Positions 23,730 through 41,764 of a stretch of 64,000 nt of DNA are shown piece by piece. The notes beneath the pieces are model-generated. The model searched no databases. It was given only the letters and a program-made list of their open reading frames with translations, and was not told where the DNA came from. Made by a program: the position numbers and the translations under genes. Each line of letters starts with the position of its first letter. The first letter of the stretch is position 1. Source of the stretch: Angiostrongylus vasorum (Eukaryota; Nematoda; Chromadorea; Rhabditida; Metastrongylidae); NCBI GenBank assembly GCA_018806985.1, contig JADANN010000353.1:186001-250000 (forward strand), given 5' to 3'.

Positions 23730-24520
23730 ATCTTTTTCTGCCAAGACTACCATCAGTGAGCCGATCCAGGATGGATGAAGCGACTTGGTTTGCCCCAGGG
23801 TGTGATGATAATTTCTTGATCATAGTTGAAAAAATTGAGAACTATGCAGACATATTGAAGAGAGGGCATCTCCGAGGGAGTATGGCTCATTCGAGAGATG
23901 CTCCAATGAGGAAGATCCGTCTCGATGTGCAATGAAGACCCACCTCGAGAACACGAACAACTGTGGACTCGGATCATCGGCTCTGATGATGACAAAACCA
24001 TCAAAACATCCGAATAAACATCATTTGTCAACCTCATGTAGGCTTAAGATAGGAATTCAATACTGGAATCGTCCAATGTATCAAACCATAAAAATCACAA
24101 TAGATTCACACAGTCATGAATGTACTTATCGACAAAAGAGTACAACCTGGCTCCAAATCCACCAAAATCTTTTGGTGCTCAACCTCATCAATAGCGTATA
24201 TCACACCATAATTGCATTTAGTTCTGCAGTGATCGTCACCCATGGAGGTGGTATATCGTTCTCCAAGGATCTTCCTCATAGAGAGATCTCATGCCGTTTA
24301 GCCACGAGGCAATGTGGCAGGTATGCAGTAGCAGATAGGAGCTTAACCGGAGACGAAAAGCTAGCATAGCTTCCCTGAGACACAGGTGGATCCGAAAAGA
24401 TGGTTTCTTTGTTTCTGCTTTAGTTGATTTGGCGCACACTTTCTGAATTTACGAGGACATATTCATTCATGCGTGCGTGGGTGCGTTGTCCTTTATGCGG
24501 ATTGTATTCCACGACTGAAT
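23730..24520. other. Intergenic sequence, nothing recognised
   Basis: Short frames on both strands near 23750-24370 show no family motif. No repeat family used here is present. Confidence 0.4.
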
Positions 24521-24524
24521 TAGG

Positions 24525-27085
24525 CCAAAAGCCTGCAACCAAGTAACAGAGAAGTATGTGGGAGGCGGTTAGGAATCGCCCTGCAACAAATAGGCTCCCT
24601 AGTCTACTCTGGCAGAGACCGGCAAGCCACCCGTGAGTATATTTCTCCGCCTCCACGTTCAGAGCTCAGCAAGCTACACGTGGGTATCAAACGCTAATGC
24701 AGTTAAATAGGTGAGTCTCATTCCTCTGACTCCAACAGAGCCCTCGATAGGGCAGCCCCGCGTAGGACGAGTACGGAGAGGCAGCTAAAACCCTAAGAAC
24801 CACTTTGGACTGCTTAAATCTCGAAGAATTATCGTCAACGGTCTCCACCTGCAATGCGCTGATTTGTCTACAGAAGACTTGATCATGCAGACAAGAAGGA
24901 AACGGTACGACGTCATCGAACTGGCTGAGGCGAGAAGATGCCACCCATTCAACGCCGTCTACAATACTGGAGAAGAACCGTTTCTCTCGGAACATGCAAC
25001 AGTAGAGAAGTTGGCGGCATCGACGTTCTCGTTAACTCGAGTTTGGCCATGAACATTGATCCATTTGAAAAACTAAAAATCCGAATTGGACCTTAACGAT
25101 GGCAGAGATGTGGGTCAATATCGGCTTTGATAATCCTCGTCGTCTACCCACTAAGATCAAGGTATGACGAAGACGAAGTCGAAGCGTTCTCTTTGGATTT
25201 AGAGGAGTTCTAAAGAGAATACCATACATTCTCTAATGTGATCACTGGACATTTTAACGCTAAAATTGGACACAGAAGAACTTTTGAAGAACTCCACATT
25301 GGGGCGCAAGGATTACAAAGGGAATGATTAGACGAGCGGTTGTCTGGGTTTATCATGACGACCAAGACCACTCGTGATAATTAGTAGTCCCAGGAGTCCC
25401 ACCCTCAACTCTGGACGTGAAAGTCTTCCAGTGGAGAGTACGATAACCAAACAAACCGCAGTAAATCGAAGGTCTCGTCCAACTGATGTCGCTGTTGTCA
25501 CAAAATTCTAAGCGGGATTAGACCATAGACCCCTTCGTGCAAGATTTAATTTCTCGCGGAAGGGAGAAAAAGCCGCTAAATTCGGAAAACGAAGTTCGAA
25601 AACCACTATGGACTGAGAGCAGCAGCTATGCTCGAAGCTGCAGAAGCTGGAAAGAGCATTCGCGAAGCTCACCGAAACTTCACCAATTACAAAACCAAAG
25701 TGATTGCACTCCAACGCCCAGACGGAACAGTTACAGCGTCCAGAAAGGCAATGGAAAAAAATCATTTACGATTACTACTGAGATCTCTCAATAGCTACGT
25801 GCAGCTGTCTTCATCTGAAATAAAGGAGGATGGATATGTCGCACCACCGGTTCTCCCCTTCCAAAATCCGACATGCGATTCCGTCGGTGAAAAAATAGAA
25901 CAATACCAGGTCCGGATGGGACAAGATCTGAACACCTGAAGAACCTTCCGCCACTCCTCATAAACATGCTGGCTCGGTTCTTCACACACTGCCTGTTGGA
26001 ATGCAAGGTTTCTGTTCAATGGAAGACGAGCAGGAATGTGTTATTGTTCAAGAAGGGTGACCTCGACGTAGTAAGATGAATCATATCCACATGATAACGA
26101 GGTTCATTGAAGTCTTGCGAGAGTATAACTCTGTCTCAGCTTCATCAATTCAAGGGTTTTGTCTCAGTTGAGATCGAAGCAGTCATGGTAGCCCTGGACA
26201 GCCAGCCAGCCTAATCAGTATATGAAGATTCTTTGTGAAGGATATAAAAATTTCACAACCAAATTATTACAATGCTATAACGACATTAACATCGACGTCA
26301 AAACAGGTATTAGGCAAGGCGATACCATCTCGCCGAAATTGCCCACGTTCAACGGAATTAATATCTCCAAATACTCCAGTTACTTCTATCTAGGTAGGGA
26401 AATCGACGTTATGAACGACTTAGCTCCAGAGTTGAACAGAAGGAAACGAGCGGATTAGGGACCTGTCAAGAGCGATTTTTAGAGAAACGAGGATGTGGTG
26501 AAGAGAACAAAGAACACCTGACTACACTGCCTACCTTTTCGACTCCGTGATAATTCCTGCCTTAACGTATTCATCAGAAACGCGGTCGCTCCGTAAGCGG
26601 GATGTGAGATCACTCAGTTATAGCAGGCGCAGTTGAAAGAACGATGCTAGGAGTATTCCGTGTCACACAACTAAGGTAAAAGATCCGAGGCTCCGACCTG
26701 CGTCAACGATCAAAAATCAAAGATGCTGTTCTGTGCGCCAAACAGTCGAAGATAAGGTGTGCCGTAATGTGACACGTAATGGGTATGAATGACAACCATG
26801 AACAAGAGCCGTTAGTGACTGGATTCCTCGGGATGACAAACGTACTGCAGGAAGACCACCGACCCGATGGTCAGAGTTCTTCGTGAAAACCCTAGAAGAA
26901 AGGAATGATGCTCGAGGAGTCCGTAGAGCGAGCAGAACCCACTGGGATACTCTTGCATTCTACAGGGAAAAAATGAAAGATTTACTGGCGCTGGCTCGAG
27001 TCACTCGACGATCAACAAGACGACAGGTGATGCAGGTGATGCTGTCCTCTTCGAATACACCTAATCAATACCTAATATAAGGGCG
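24525..27085 (+). mobile_element. RTE-type non-LTR retrotransposon, near full length but degenerate
   Basis: The 5' leader begins near 24525. The apurinic endonuclease domain starts at about 24840 (EDLIMQTRRKRYDVIELAEA, then INVLVNSSLAMN-like sequence). A linker follows (AAAMLEAAEAGKSIREAHRN, 25620-25680). Reverse transcriptase remains as YKNFTTKLLQCYNDINIDVK, then TGIRQGDTISPKL (26240-26340), after which about 200 codons including the catalytic FADD box are deleted. The 3' part is NGINISKYSSYFYLGREIDV to the end. Multiple stops and frameshifts make it inactive. It is the most complete copy in the window. Confidence 0.85.
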
Positions 27086-27089
27086 TTCG

Positions 27090-28840
27090 TATGATTTCCC
27101 TTGGAACATGTTTACAAGTTCTTAGATTTCGTTCGATCTTACTCTCAAATGGTTAGCAAGAGGTCTTTGTCGAAGCTATGAGCTACAGTTAATGAGTTAC
27201 ACATAGAATTTTCCACACAGCTGATGTTTTAGTTCATGTCTATACAGTGTAGTAGAATGTTGAGAAATCAGAGCTTTGATTTTAGGAACCCACTCTCCTT
27301 TAATCTCGGCATATTTATTTGAATACTTTCTTGCGTCATTAAGCTATTATAGAAATTTCAATGCGGTTAACGTTTTGGCTCCTTCCCTTTCTTCTGTGCC
27401 GCATTGTTGCATGCCCATTCTCCACTAATGTTTCTTCTTCCGATGTGGGTGTTCATTGTCGCATCAAGTCCACCTACAACCGCACTGCACGAAAGGGGCA
27501 CTACCTAATTAGGTTCATTCCGGCCGTTCTTTGCTCCACCCGATTCAGCTCAGGAGTACTGTAAGGGCTCATATCGCAAGAATGAACGGCGGTGGACAAT
27601 CGACTCCAATGAACACCAGCTGAGAGGTTCGAATTTCATGAGATTTTTGCCATAAAATATGAAAATTGATGGTGTCAAGAAATTATTGTTGCTGAAGGTT
27701 GACAAATAGGTAGATGGTGTTTTATTCCTAGTCTAAGAGGGACATCATGGAAAATTGAATAAAGCTTCTAACTGAAGAACCTAAACTATATGAATCTGGC
27801 AAATTAGATTAGAACCTATTTACTCCGAAAAGATATCTCGTACCAGAACGTGGCATATGAAGAATTCCAGCACATTCCAATCTTCGATGAAGAACAGCAA
27901 TCACGGGAGAGCTTTTGCAAATTTGAGTTATTAAAAAGCATATGAAATCGTCAGGAAAATTTTTCAAAATCGTTAAAATGGGGTCAATGTTATGGTATCT
28001 ACCGTATTTTGGGAACATTGTTATGACAGTAAAGAACAGTTAGCACATAACTCCAGATGCTCGTTTTCTTTTTACACGTACCGATGACTTCTCGATAAGT
28101 AGAGTAGTTGGAAAACCCTCGCTAGTGCCAAGCAAGCCCCAGATGCTTTCGGGTCGGGAAGTGGGTACCAAACTTGTCTTCATCAGTTCGTTCCCTGCCT
28201 GTGGTGAACATCTTTACATGCCCTACCACGGCTCTCACAGGATCCTTGGACTAATCGACTCGAACAACATTCAACAACATTCATGACGAAGAATGCACAT
28301 CATCAAGCAGCAGCCGAATTGTAGATGATGGATGAGAAGAAACCAGTTGAATGCAAGGAGTGCTGGGATAAGCACAATATGCGATCTCGGGTCACATAAA
28401 ATAGGGCAATAAAATAATAAACAAAGAGTAGTTGAGGAGTTGAGTTCTCGATAATGGCATTTAAGAAGACCCCTTCCATCGTTTCGACGATGTAAATTGT
28501 TTCTTAAAAATGTTATTTCCATCTTAAATTAAATGACATTTCGAATTTACGAAAACTGAAGCGAACTTTATATCCTTAACATTTTTTGGTCCCAAGGTCG
28601 AAGCCAGAAAATGAATGGAAAACTGGAAGAAATCAGCGTTCTGTCTCACCAAACTCCGACTGTTTCATCGCCTTAGTGTTCAAGACACAACCTTTGACGT
28701 AGAAAACGAAGGGAAAATGTTTCATGAGCTGTGAAAACGAAGAATTTCAACGTTGTACACTAAGAAAAGAGGGTACAAGTTCTTATAAGTTCTTGTAACA
28801 CCAAGTTTTAGCCAAGCGAAATGCATGCTGTCCCACTTTG
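27090..28840. other. Intergenic sequence, no supported feature
   Basis: Small frames at 27361 (+, hydrophobic start) and 28018-27809 (-) look faintly protein-like but have no splice context or motif. No repeat family was recognised. Confidence 0.35.
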
Positions 28841-28844
28841 ATAA

Positions 28845-29330
28845 AGATGGTCATGAAGAACGAATTCGTTCCTCATGCGCTATTCAGCGTCAACGGAACG
28901 GATCTCTCCGAATGCTCCAGGTACGTCTATCTAGGTCGTGAAACCAACATGATGAACGACTTACCTCCAGAGCTGAGCAGGTGAAAAAGTGAGAGGCTTG
29001 GAGATGTTTAAAGAACATCAAGGATATAGTGAGGTCTCTTACCGTAATGCAAGCGTCGGAAACATGGTCGTAAACCACACAGCATTCGTAGAAGAAACGG
29101 AACCAAAACAGCCAATCATGGAACCCAGAACGCTTCAGCGTACGACTTGAGAGAAAGCCGTGAGCAAAGCGATCAAATGGTAAAGCATTTTTGCGTCTAC
29201 TATGAAGAGCTGAAGAACTTTCGCTCGGCTGACCATGTAAAGAAGCTTCACCTCAACTGTTCGACTTTAACAACAAACTATTGTCGTCCATGCGGATAAG
29301 GAAAGCGAAGAATGTCTTTGTCAAGCGATA
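28845..29330 (+). mobile_element. RTE reverse transcriptase 3' fragment
   Basis: The frame MKNEFVPHALFSVNGTDLSE, then CSRYVYLGRETNMMND (about 28855-28975), matches the thumb region of the RTE copies at 26.3 and 40.4 kb. It then decays. Confidence 0.75.
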
Positions 29331-29334
29331 CGGA

Positions 29335-30960
29335 TCATTTGCCTAAAACTTCCCCAAAAAAAAGATGGATTGGTTCTCCACATTTCGATAGCTGAGCAAA
29401 AAACGGTAGTACTCCCCGCGACAGGACAGCATCTTATCCAGAATTAATTTCCTGCTACAATGGTTACTTTGGAACGGTAACATTGTTACCACATTTCCGA
29501 CTATTAATACGTGGCCATTATCACCAAAGGAGATGTATCTCATTATTTCCATATAAACAGAACCTAGTGTGCCATTTTGCTGTATAATCCCATGGATAAA
29601 TAACAATTTATCAAAATATACCACAGTGCAACAACCCAAACAACTTCGAAATTTCTAAGTAACATCGGACATAGGTAGTAAACGAACAGCTGAAAGGGAC
29701 AGCGAGTAAAACTGGGCGGTGAAGAAGAAGAACCCAGTTGTATAGCATCGTATATTAAACGCAAAACAGAAAAATACCAGTATGCAAACATTAAAAGATG
29801 AAAACTCAGTGAGAGACTATGGGCGTATATGTGTTGTCAGCTTCATAGCTAGAAAACAGAAACGAGATTTCTATATACAAAGAAACCTATAAACAAAATC
29901 CTGAAACTTAACGTAAAGAGAAATAAGTAAAACATAACAAAAAGGAAAAAAAACGTCGAAAGAGGTTAGTTTAAAAAAAATTGCAGACTGGCACAGCCTA
30001 TCAGTATCGATGAAACTAACATGTGCAGAGGAAATACTAAGAAAATTTGACTCGTTCGTTTAACAGATGAGGAGGAAAAGCTTCACATTACCTATGCGTA
30101 AATAACAGCATTTTTGGTGATGAAAAGTTCGCGACAAAGCTTCAACAATAGAGAAATGAAAGTCCTGCCTGTAACACCGTGAAAAATGACATAATCACTA
30201 ATTTTCAACACGATAACTACTTGAACTTGAAACGTCTAAACGAAATCAAAGTGGGCAGAGAGCCAATATAATACCCGACTTGGACCATATCAATGGTATT
30301 ACGACAACCAATAAAGACCAAATCTGTATCATCTCCCACTGAGAACTCACAAACCCAGCCTAAGCCAAGCACTCACGGTCCGCAGATTAGAAGAATCGGT
30401 TTACACCCTACTACAATGAAATAATACTAGTAGCTGTTTGATAAATGCATATGGTTAGAGGATAACAACAGTTCTCAGTGAGCAGCACATATAGGAAAAA
30501 AGGAAGGATACGAATCAAAGTGTAAATCTTGTCTGATCCGTCGTTGCCATCGACGAAGAGTTATATTCATCTTTCATAAGATATCCACTATAAATAACGA
30601 GAACAAATACCGCTAGCATTACAGTGCAACTGCCCTGGATGCGGAATTAAGTTGGTCGTGGATTCGGACCGCATCAGTGAAGCCCCGAGGTCGCGAACGA
30701 TCACCGATGAGGAGCTGGGAAGCTGTGATAGACGTATCTGGAATAAATAATAACTGTGAAGCAACAAAAAAGGTTTTCTATTTGCAAAAGAATAAGTGGG
30801 TATTTTCTTGCTTCGACAGTTTTTTGACCATAACGAAAAGTCCCATATGCAGTATTCCTTTTAAAGTGGAGAAAACCACCATTTCCACCTTCATACTCTG
30901 CGAAGAACCACGCTGGAATCTACAAAAAAAAGTTGGTCGATGGCATAAGAAATGTGAGAG
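29335..30960. other. Intergenic sequence, no supported feature
   Basis: Minus-strand frames at 29791-29343 and a short one near 30290-30400 are hydrophobic but show no motif. No RNA gene or repeat family was recognised. Confidence 0.35.
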
Positions 30961-30984
30961 GCCGGCTGTTGCGTTGTCGGGAAT

Positions 30985-31200
30985 AAACGGTGAACAAAAA
31001 GTTAATGCCGTCAATTTTTTATTTACTGACTATTTTTTTAATGGAACGGTATTATGTGAAATATAACGGAAGGAAGGCGAAACGAAGGACTCGCATGGTG
31101 TGGTGGTGAACGCGTTAGACCTCGGAAAGGGTAATAGCGTGTTCGCCCCCCGCCCCCTAAAGACACCTTCGGTCCGGTGTTTTGCAAAAAGTTCGGATTT
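30985..31200 (+). repeat. Family C repeat, head-to-head pair C5
   Basis: A reversed tail (about 30985-31068) is joined to a forward core (31072-31200) with the tggtgtggtggtgaacgcg A-box. It lies just beyond the stop of the palmitoyltransferase gene. Confidence 0.65.
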
Positions 31201-31223
31201 GCTACAACCGCTTCACATATGTT

Positions 31224-36599
<5,376 letters not shown>

Positions 36600-36614
<15 letters not shown>

Positions 36615-36740
36615 CCTGAAAGCTGGACGGAATCCAGAACCTAAGAGTTAGCAAAACTTTGAACACGAAAGGATAGACTCCAATACGAATAAGTGAATAT
36701 TAAGATACAATAAAGTTGAAAAGAACAATACAGATTATTG
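36600..36740 (-). promoter_or_regulatory. Operon-like junction with trans-splice acceptor
   Basis: The stop of the upstream gene (36735-36737) lies about 120 bp before the palmitoyltransferase ATG (36614). The ATG follows tccagctttcag|g, a strong acceptor with no donor upstream that joins it in frame. This is the layout of a nematode operon with a spliced-leader acceptor. No clear AATAAA was seen in the gap. Confidence 0.45.
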
Positions 36741-38558
36741 TTTCAACAAACCTCTGTTTTCAACAATTCGGAGACAAGCCAGTGTGAAGTTCGTCAGCTG
36801 ATCACCAATCCAAAATCGAAGTTGTACTGGAAATATTCGATGTATCTTTTGTGAAACATAAAAAACATTGCCGTATCCTCTTCTAACAAAGTGGTTAAAA
36901 AAGCACAAGGTTTATAAGCAGAAAGTCCTTAAGATACTGGAGGATTTTTACTATGAATAGGAGATCAACCAGCGCTTTATAACGAATTCCGAACTAATGA
37001 TATTATTTAGACTGCTAGCAATTTGAACCAAATGGTCTATTACATCGTCCTCAAGCGGTCAGTTGACTGATCGAAAGAATCGGTCTGTGTGGGAAGAACC
37101 ACGAAGGCCACTGCCCTGTGCTGACGACACAAGATCGCACGAAAACTTTTATCCCAAGATTTCAGAGAAAACTATGCTCGAGTAGTAATCAATAAATCGG
37201 TGAACAAAGAAAAGCAAAGATCCTGGAACTGAAGGGAAACTCAGACGATGTGAACTCGAGAATCTGCATAGATAACTACTTGAAGACAATATTTATTTAG
37301 CTCGAGAAACTAGCTCCTCTGGCAGATCAGCCGTAGTAGCCGCATCACGCGAACTCAAGTGAGCAAAGGAAACCTCAAAACACAGTAGTAAAAAACCAGC
37401 GAATTACACCAAATTAGGAGACAGTTCTCAGCGTCGATCAGTCGGTGAGGGATGCGCCATGTATTCGACTTTATTAAGCATCGTTTGGAGGTGATTGAAT
37501 GCATATCAGGCCTTTACAATGACTCGCGGTGGCCCTATCGATGTATCGAACTAGTGCTGCTATCCTCCCATACAAGTCTGGTGCCAATTTGCCAACCCCG
37601 GTGGGATGGAAGGCTTGGTGGACCAGGGGCGTGGAGATCGATTCCATGCGTATTTCAGGGCACCTCTAACCACTGCGCTAACTGTGCCCAGTGAATTATA
37701 GTAGACAAAAAAGTAGTCAAGAGCTGAAACGGTATGTTGCCCTGTAGGAGTTGTTTATAAGAAACTCTACATGGGAAATGAGAATAGGGGAGGCTTCCCT
37801 CACACCATAACGACGAATCGCACTTACTCCGGCAAAGAAAAAAGTAAATAGTCGAGATAATGTGAAGCGGAGGCCATCACACTCTCAGGAAAAAAATCTT
37901 ATTCGACTTCATTCTATGTTCGAACAAACTATTAGAAAAAAAAATCCGTTTCCTTTAATCCGACAAACCTTCTTATAAACTATCAACGAGAAAATATCTC
38001 ACTAAACTAAACAACGGAAGTAATTTACATTACAATGAGAAGAGGTGAATGTTAAAATGCCCATTTTTTTTGTCTGATTTCTGGGAACTTGACTCATCAC
38101 CATGCCGTCCTTGGTTCCTGGTCTCGCGTTCTTTTACAAGTAAAAGTCTCTGGGTATTTGGAAAAAGGTCACTAACATAGTTCAAATGGGTTTTCGATTT
38201 CCTGGAAAAATCGGGCGATATCCTAGTCGGAATGGATGACCCTATCAAGGGTTAAACTTCTGCTGTTTTCACTGCAACCCAACAAACAATACCGTTCTAC
38301 AACAACTGTGAATTCGTAGATTTTCGACAAAGTACGTTAGTTGACATGAAAACTATCCTATTAGATAAATTTCAAGTTTGACAAAAAACAAGAAGAAGGC
38401 AATATATAGGCTTAGTCGACACTTACGGCGTTAACAAACCTTACATGTACCTCAGAAACCCTAATTTGTTGTTAACCTCAACCACTACCGAAAACTGACT
38501 TCTTGGAGGATCACCAATGTCAACCAGAATGTGAGTGATTTCTTGAAGTTGTAGAAAT
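36735..38558 (-). CDS. Unidentified protein, last four exons
   Basis: Four minus-strand exons (38558-38445, 38201-38101, 37883-37828, 36845-36735) join with GT-AG sites and matching phases. They give 126 residues and a stop at 36735-36737. The sequence reads EITHILVDIGDPPRSQFSVV, KTHLNYVSDLFPNTQRLLLV, LRFTLSRLFTFFFAGIHRIF and PVQLRFWIGDQLTNFTLACL, ending RIVENRGLLKQ. One or two short hydrophobic stretches are present. I do not recognise the family. Likely earlier exons lie at 39470-39375 and 39572-39514, but the phases between them and 38558 do not join, so at least one exon is missing. It appears to be the upstream partner of the palmitoyltransferase gene. Confidence 0.6.
37000..37415. other. 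Intron sequence without recognisable feature
   Basis: Part of the last intron of the unidentified gene. No repeat family, frame or RNA signal was recognised. Confidence 0.4.
37421..37691 (-). repeat. Family B SINE, copy B8
   Basis: Full-length copy within the last intron of the unidentified gene. Confidence 0.8.
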
Positions 38559-38599
38559 CTGAAGGTATAACTTTTTCTTTCGCAAAGTTATAGAACTAT

Positions 38600-39370
38600 T
38601 TGATCGAATAGGTTACATGCTAACGTGGTCCGTTCAAACTGAAGTCGAAATCCAAAGACCAAGAAAACTGGAGAATCGTTCAGTGAAATGGCTAGGGGAG
38701 TGAAACAGGGATCCTGTTGACACCAGCTGCAAAGAAAGTAGGGACCATTAACGGCGGCACTGCCGAAGGATTGAAATCAAAATCTATCCATAACTTTCTC
38801 ATCAACAGTTATGCAACCAGAATTTCGCCATTACGACGGTGAATGCTCTGGACGAAGTTTCTGGATCCAACAGTAGGAATCTTTCCTAGTTTGGAAACAA
38901 TCAACGTCGTGTGCATGATCATAGAATTTGCTTTAAAGAATAAACTTATCCCAGGGAAATCACTGTCTCAATGGCAGAAACCAAGCCGTAGGACTTATGT
39001 GCTACCAATCCATCACAAGCACCTACGGTGGCAAACACGGTTATCTCAGAACTTCGGGAAAAAAAGAAAACAGCAAGACACCATCAAGGTGGAAACTGTG
39101 TTGGAATTATCACGAATAGCGAAGACGGCATAACGAAATGGCTTTCAATAGGTCTAGTAAGAAAAGGTAGGAAACAGAAAGTAATTCTGTATAGCACTCG
39201 TGCTCTATATGACATTATTCATCTATTGTACGCATTGGTACAAATTCACAGATGACGATGAACATCAAAGTAGAACCTTAGAAAGAGTAGATTGAAGGAA
39301 GACCTGTTAAGATGTAAAAAATGAATGGAGCCAAGTGATATGTGAAATTAGCTCTAAGGCACCAAATTTA
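38600..39370. other. Stretch with decayed open frames
   Basis: Overlapping forward frames at 38843-39255 (MLWTKFLDPTVGIFPSLETI and a Lys-rich end) look like transposon remains but match no motif I can name. Confidence 0.35.
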
Positions 39371-39374
39371 GCAC

Positions 39375-39572
39375 GCATCAGCAACATTCGGAAGTGTTTA
39401 TAATAAATGGGAAGCTCGTTTAATACATTGTATACTGCTTGTTCACAAAAGCACATGAAAGGACAGACTTTCTTTTTCGAGGACGTCATTACAATGAGCA
39501 GTGCTCATACTACATGCTCTCCGCAGTGTGCATTCTTTGTACGCAAAATTGCGTCAAGTAACCGATTACGAC
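39375..39572 (-). CDS. Candidate 5' exons of the unidentified gene
   Basis: The exon at 39572-39514 (acceptor taattag, donor gtagtatg) reads RNRLLDAILRTKNAHCGEH. The second frame, about 39470-39375, reads VYNVLNELPIYYKHFRMLLM, then RAKF. Both look like real protein, but the splice phase between the two could not be matched cleanly. Confidence 0.35.
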
Positions 39573-39639
39573 CTAATTACTCGTGCGTCGATAAAGAGTG
39601 CAGCAGTTTTTCTGGATTCTCAAAGTGAATCATTTTTCT

Positions 39640-40075
39640 GTAACCACGGTGAGGCAGGGGATATTTGCAGAACTTGGATCTTAGGCCAGATTCGAACCCG
39701 CGATTACCCTTTCCGGGCACGCACATGTTACCCCCTGCACCACTCAGCCTTTTGCTTTGTCTCTCAGCAAGTTTTCTACCTAACAGTGCTATCGGCAAGA
39801 AAACAAGGTAGGGAATTGCCCACTCTCAGCAGGGTTTTCTACCTAACATTGCCACCGACAAGAAAAACAAGATAGAAAATTGCCCGCGAGGAAAGCAGAG
39901 CGAGGGGCTCAGTGGTGCAGTGAGTAACACGTGAGTCCCCGGAAGGGGGTAATCGCGGTTCGATTTGACTTGGGGTTCAAGTTTTTGCAAATATCTCAGC
40001 CCCCACAGTGGTTGTATTTCACTTCATACCCTGCCGTGAAAAAGTAGTAATAGGCAGTAAATAAAAAAGCTAACA
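39640..40075. repeat. Family C repeat, head-to-head pair C7
   Basis: A reversed copy (39640-39800) and a forward copy (39890-40075) with A-box-like ggtgcagtgagtaac and B-box GGTTCGATTT. Between them are two near-identical 50-bp blocks (ttttctacctaacagtgcta and ttttctacctaacattgcca). Confidence 0.7.
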
Positions 40076-40149
40076 TTTTCCTGTACTTGAGGAAGTTGTT
40101 CGCTACTAAAGACAGAATTCAATTAGTCCGTACAAAACACTTTGAACTG

Positions 40150-40790
40150 GTCAAGTTCTTGGGTACATACCAGATAAATTATTAAGCATATGTATAGATC
40201 CCATCCAAGTTTCTGACGCATACGTTAGGGCAGGAAGCACTGTTGAGTCAAAAAGGTGGGCACGGAGTCCGGTGTTCTTTGTTCTCTTCACTACATCCTC
40301 GATCCTCTTGAAAGCTCCCCAAGCCGCTCGTTCCCTTCTGCTCAGCTCTGGAGCTAGGTCGTTCATCATGATGATTTCCCGACCTAGATAGACATAACTG
40401 GAGCACTCGGAGATATTCGTTCCGTTGAGCGTGAATGGGGCATGCGAGACCAATCCGTTCTTCATGAACATCGTTTTTGTGAGATTTAGTCGAAGACCAA
40501 TCTTTCCACAGGCTTTATCAAAGTCGGCAAGCATACGTTCCGCTTGGCTAATGTTTGGTGTTATGAGGACGATGCCATCAGCAAAGTGAAGATGATGTAA
40601 CTGCCGACCATCGATTTTCACTCCCACATTATTCCATTCCAGTTTTCGCATGGCGTTCTGGAGGGTGGCGGTAAGTAATTTTGGCGAGATGGTATCGCCT
40701 TGCCTAACTCATCTTTTGACGACAATGTTAATGTCGTTGTAGAATGGTGATATCTTGGTTGTGAAATTCAGCAGGATGAAATATTACTCA
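40150..40790 (-). mobile_element. RTE reverse transcriptase fragment with mutated catalytic box
   Basis: A 166-codon open frame (40651-40151) covers the palm and thumb: QLHHLHFADGIVLITPNI, then LRLNLTKTMFMKNGLV, ECSSYVYLGREIIMMNDLAP and ALTYASETW. The RQGDTISPKL box lies just upstream (about 40690-40720) behind a stop. The catalytic FADD reads FADG, so it is inactive. It runs head-to-head into the fragment at 40793. Confidence 0.85.
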
Positions 40791-40792
40791 GC

Positions 40793-41215
40793 GTTATCAA
40801 ATGCGTAGTCGAAAGGACGATGCTAAGAGTATTCCGTTTCACACAAGTGAGTGATCAGATTCGAAGCTCCGACCTGCGCCAACGATCAATAATGAAAGAT
40901 GCCGTTCTGTACGGAAAACGTCGATGATGAGGTGGGCAGGACACGTAGTGCGTATGAATGACAACCAATAGACAAGAGCCGTTAGTGACTGGATTGCTCG
41001 GGATGTCAAACGTACTCCAGGAATACCACCGACCCGATGGTCAGAGTTATTCACGAAGAGCCTAGAAGAAAGATATAATGCTCGACGAATCCCTAGAGCC
41101 AGCATAACCCACTGAGCTACTCTTGCACGCGACAGGGAAAAATGGAAGATTTACTGGCCCCCGCTCGAGTCACTCGATGATCAACGAGACTACAGATGAT
41201 ACAGGTGATAGATTC
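40793..41215 (+). mobile_element. RTE 3' end in inverted orientation to its neighbour
   Basis: The forward strand carries the RTE C-terminal end (about ERTMLRVFRFTQVSDQIRSS, then DLRQRS, then TPGIPPTRWSELFTKSLEER with small shifts). It matches the 26.6-27.0 kb copy and would complete the element broken off at 40150 if one side were inverted. Confidence 0.75.
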
Positions 41216-41281
41216 CATTCGTTTTAATACTGGAGTTCTGAACCTAGAAATTCACACAATAACCTTCGTTCCTAAATACAT

Positions 41282-41555
41282 AGGGGCACATACGGTGCAG
41301 TGGTCGGAGGCGCCTTGCAATACACACGGGATTGATCCCGAGCGCCAAGCTCACCAAGCCCCCCATCCGTCCGGGGTCGGCAAGTTGGTAGCAGACTTGT
41401 TTCGCAGAATAGCAGCACTGGTTCGACACATTGGTAGGCTACCGCGAGTCATTGTATGGGCCAAATCCATACTTAATCACCTCTAACAATGCTTAATGAA
41501 GTCAAATGCATGGCGCATCCCGCAGGGGATTGATCACCGCCGAGGCCTTTACTCT
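41282..41555 (+). repeat. Family B SINE, copy B9
   Basis: Full-length forward copy with head gcacatacggtgcagtggtc and B-box-like GGATTGATCCC. Confidence 0.8.
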
Positions 41556-41764
41556 TCTTTGTCCATTCTAATCACATACGATTAAGTTGACATCTGCTTG
41601 TTTACAGCTGCGGCTTCTGGATATTTGACTATTGCATAAAGCCATTCATGTGGGTAGAAGCAAAAAATAGTACGGTTCTGATGCCCGGTGCTATTTATGT
41701 CGAAGTAGTAGGTAGTTGGTGATCTGCTACGTCTAAACTGGGATATAATTTTATCGATCGATAA

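Noticed and set aside
27361..27564. Forward 67-codon frame with a signal-peptide-like start
   Set aside because: No splice context, no conserved motif and no neighbouring exon; hydrophobic starts like this arise by chance in AT-rich DNA.
29343..29791. Minus-strand hydrophobic frames resembling a receptor
   Set aside because: No ordered set of membrane spans, no splice sites and no family motif.
30677..31066. Forward 129-codon frame
   Set aside because: Its right-hand third is a reversed family C repeat tail, and the rest has no motif.
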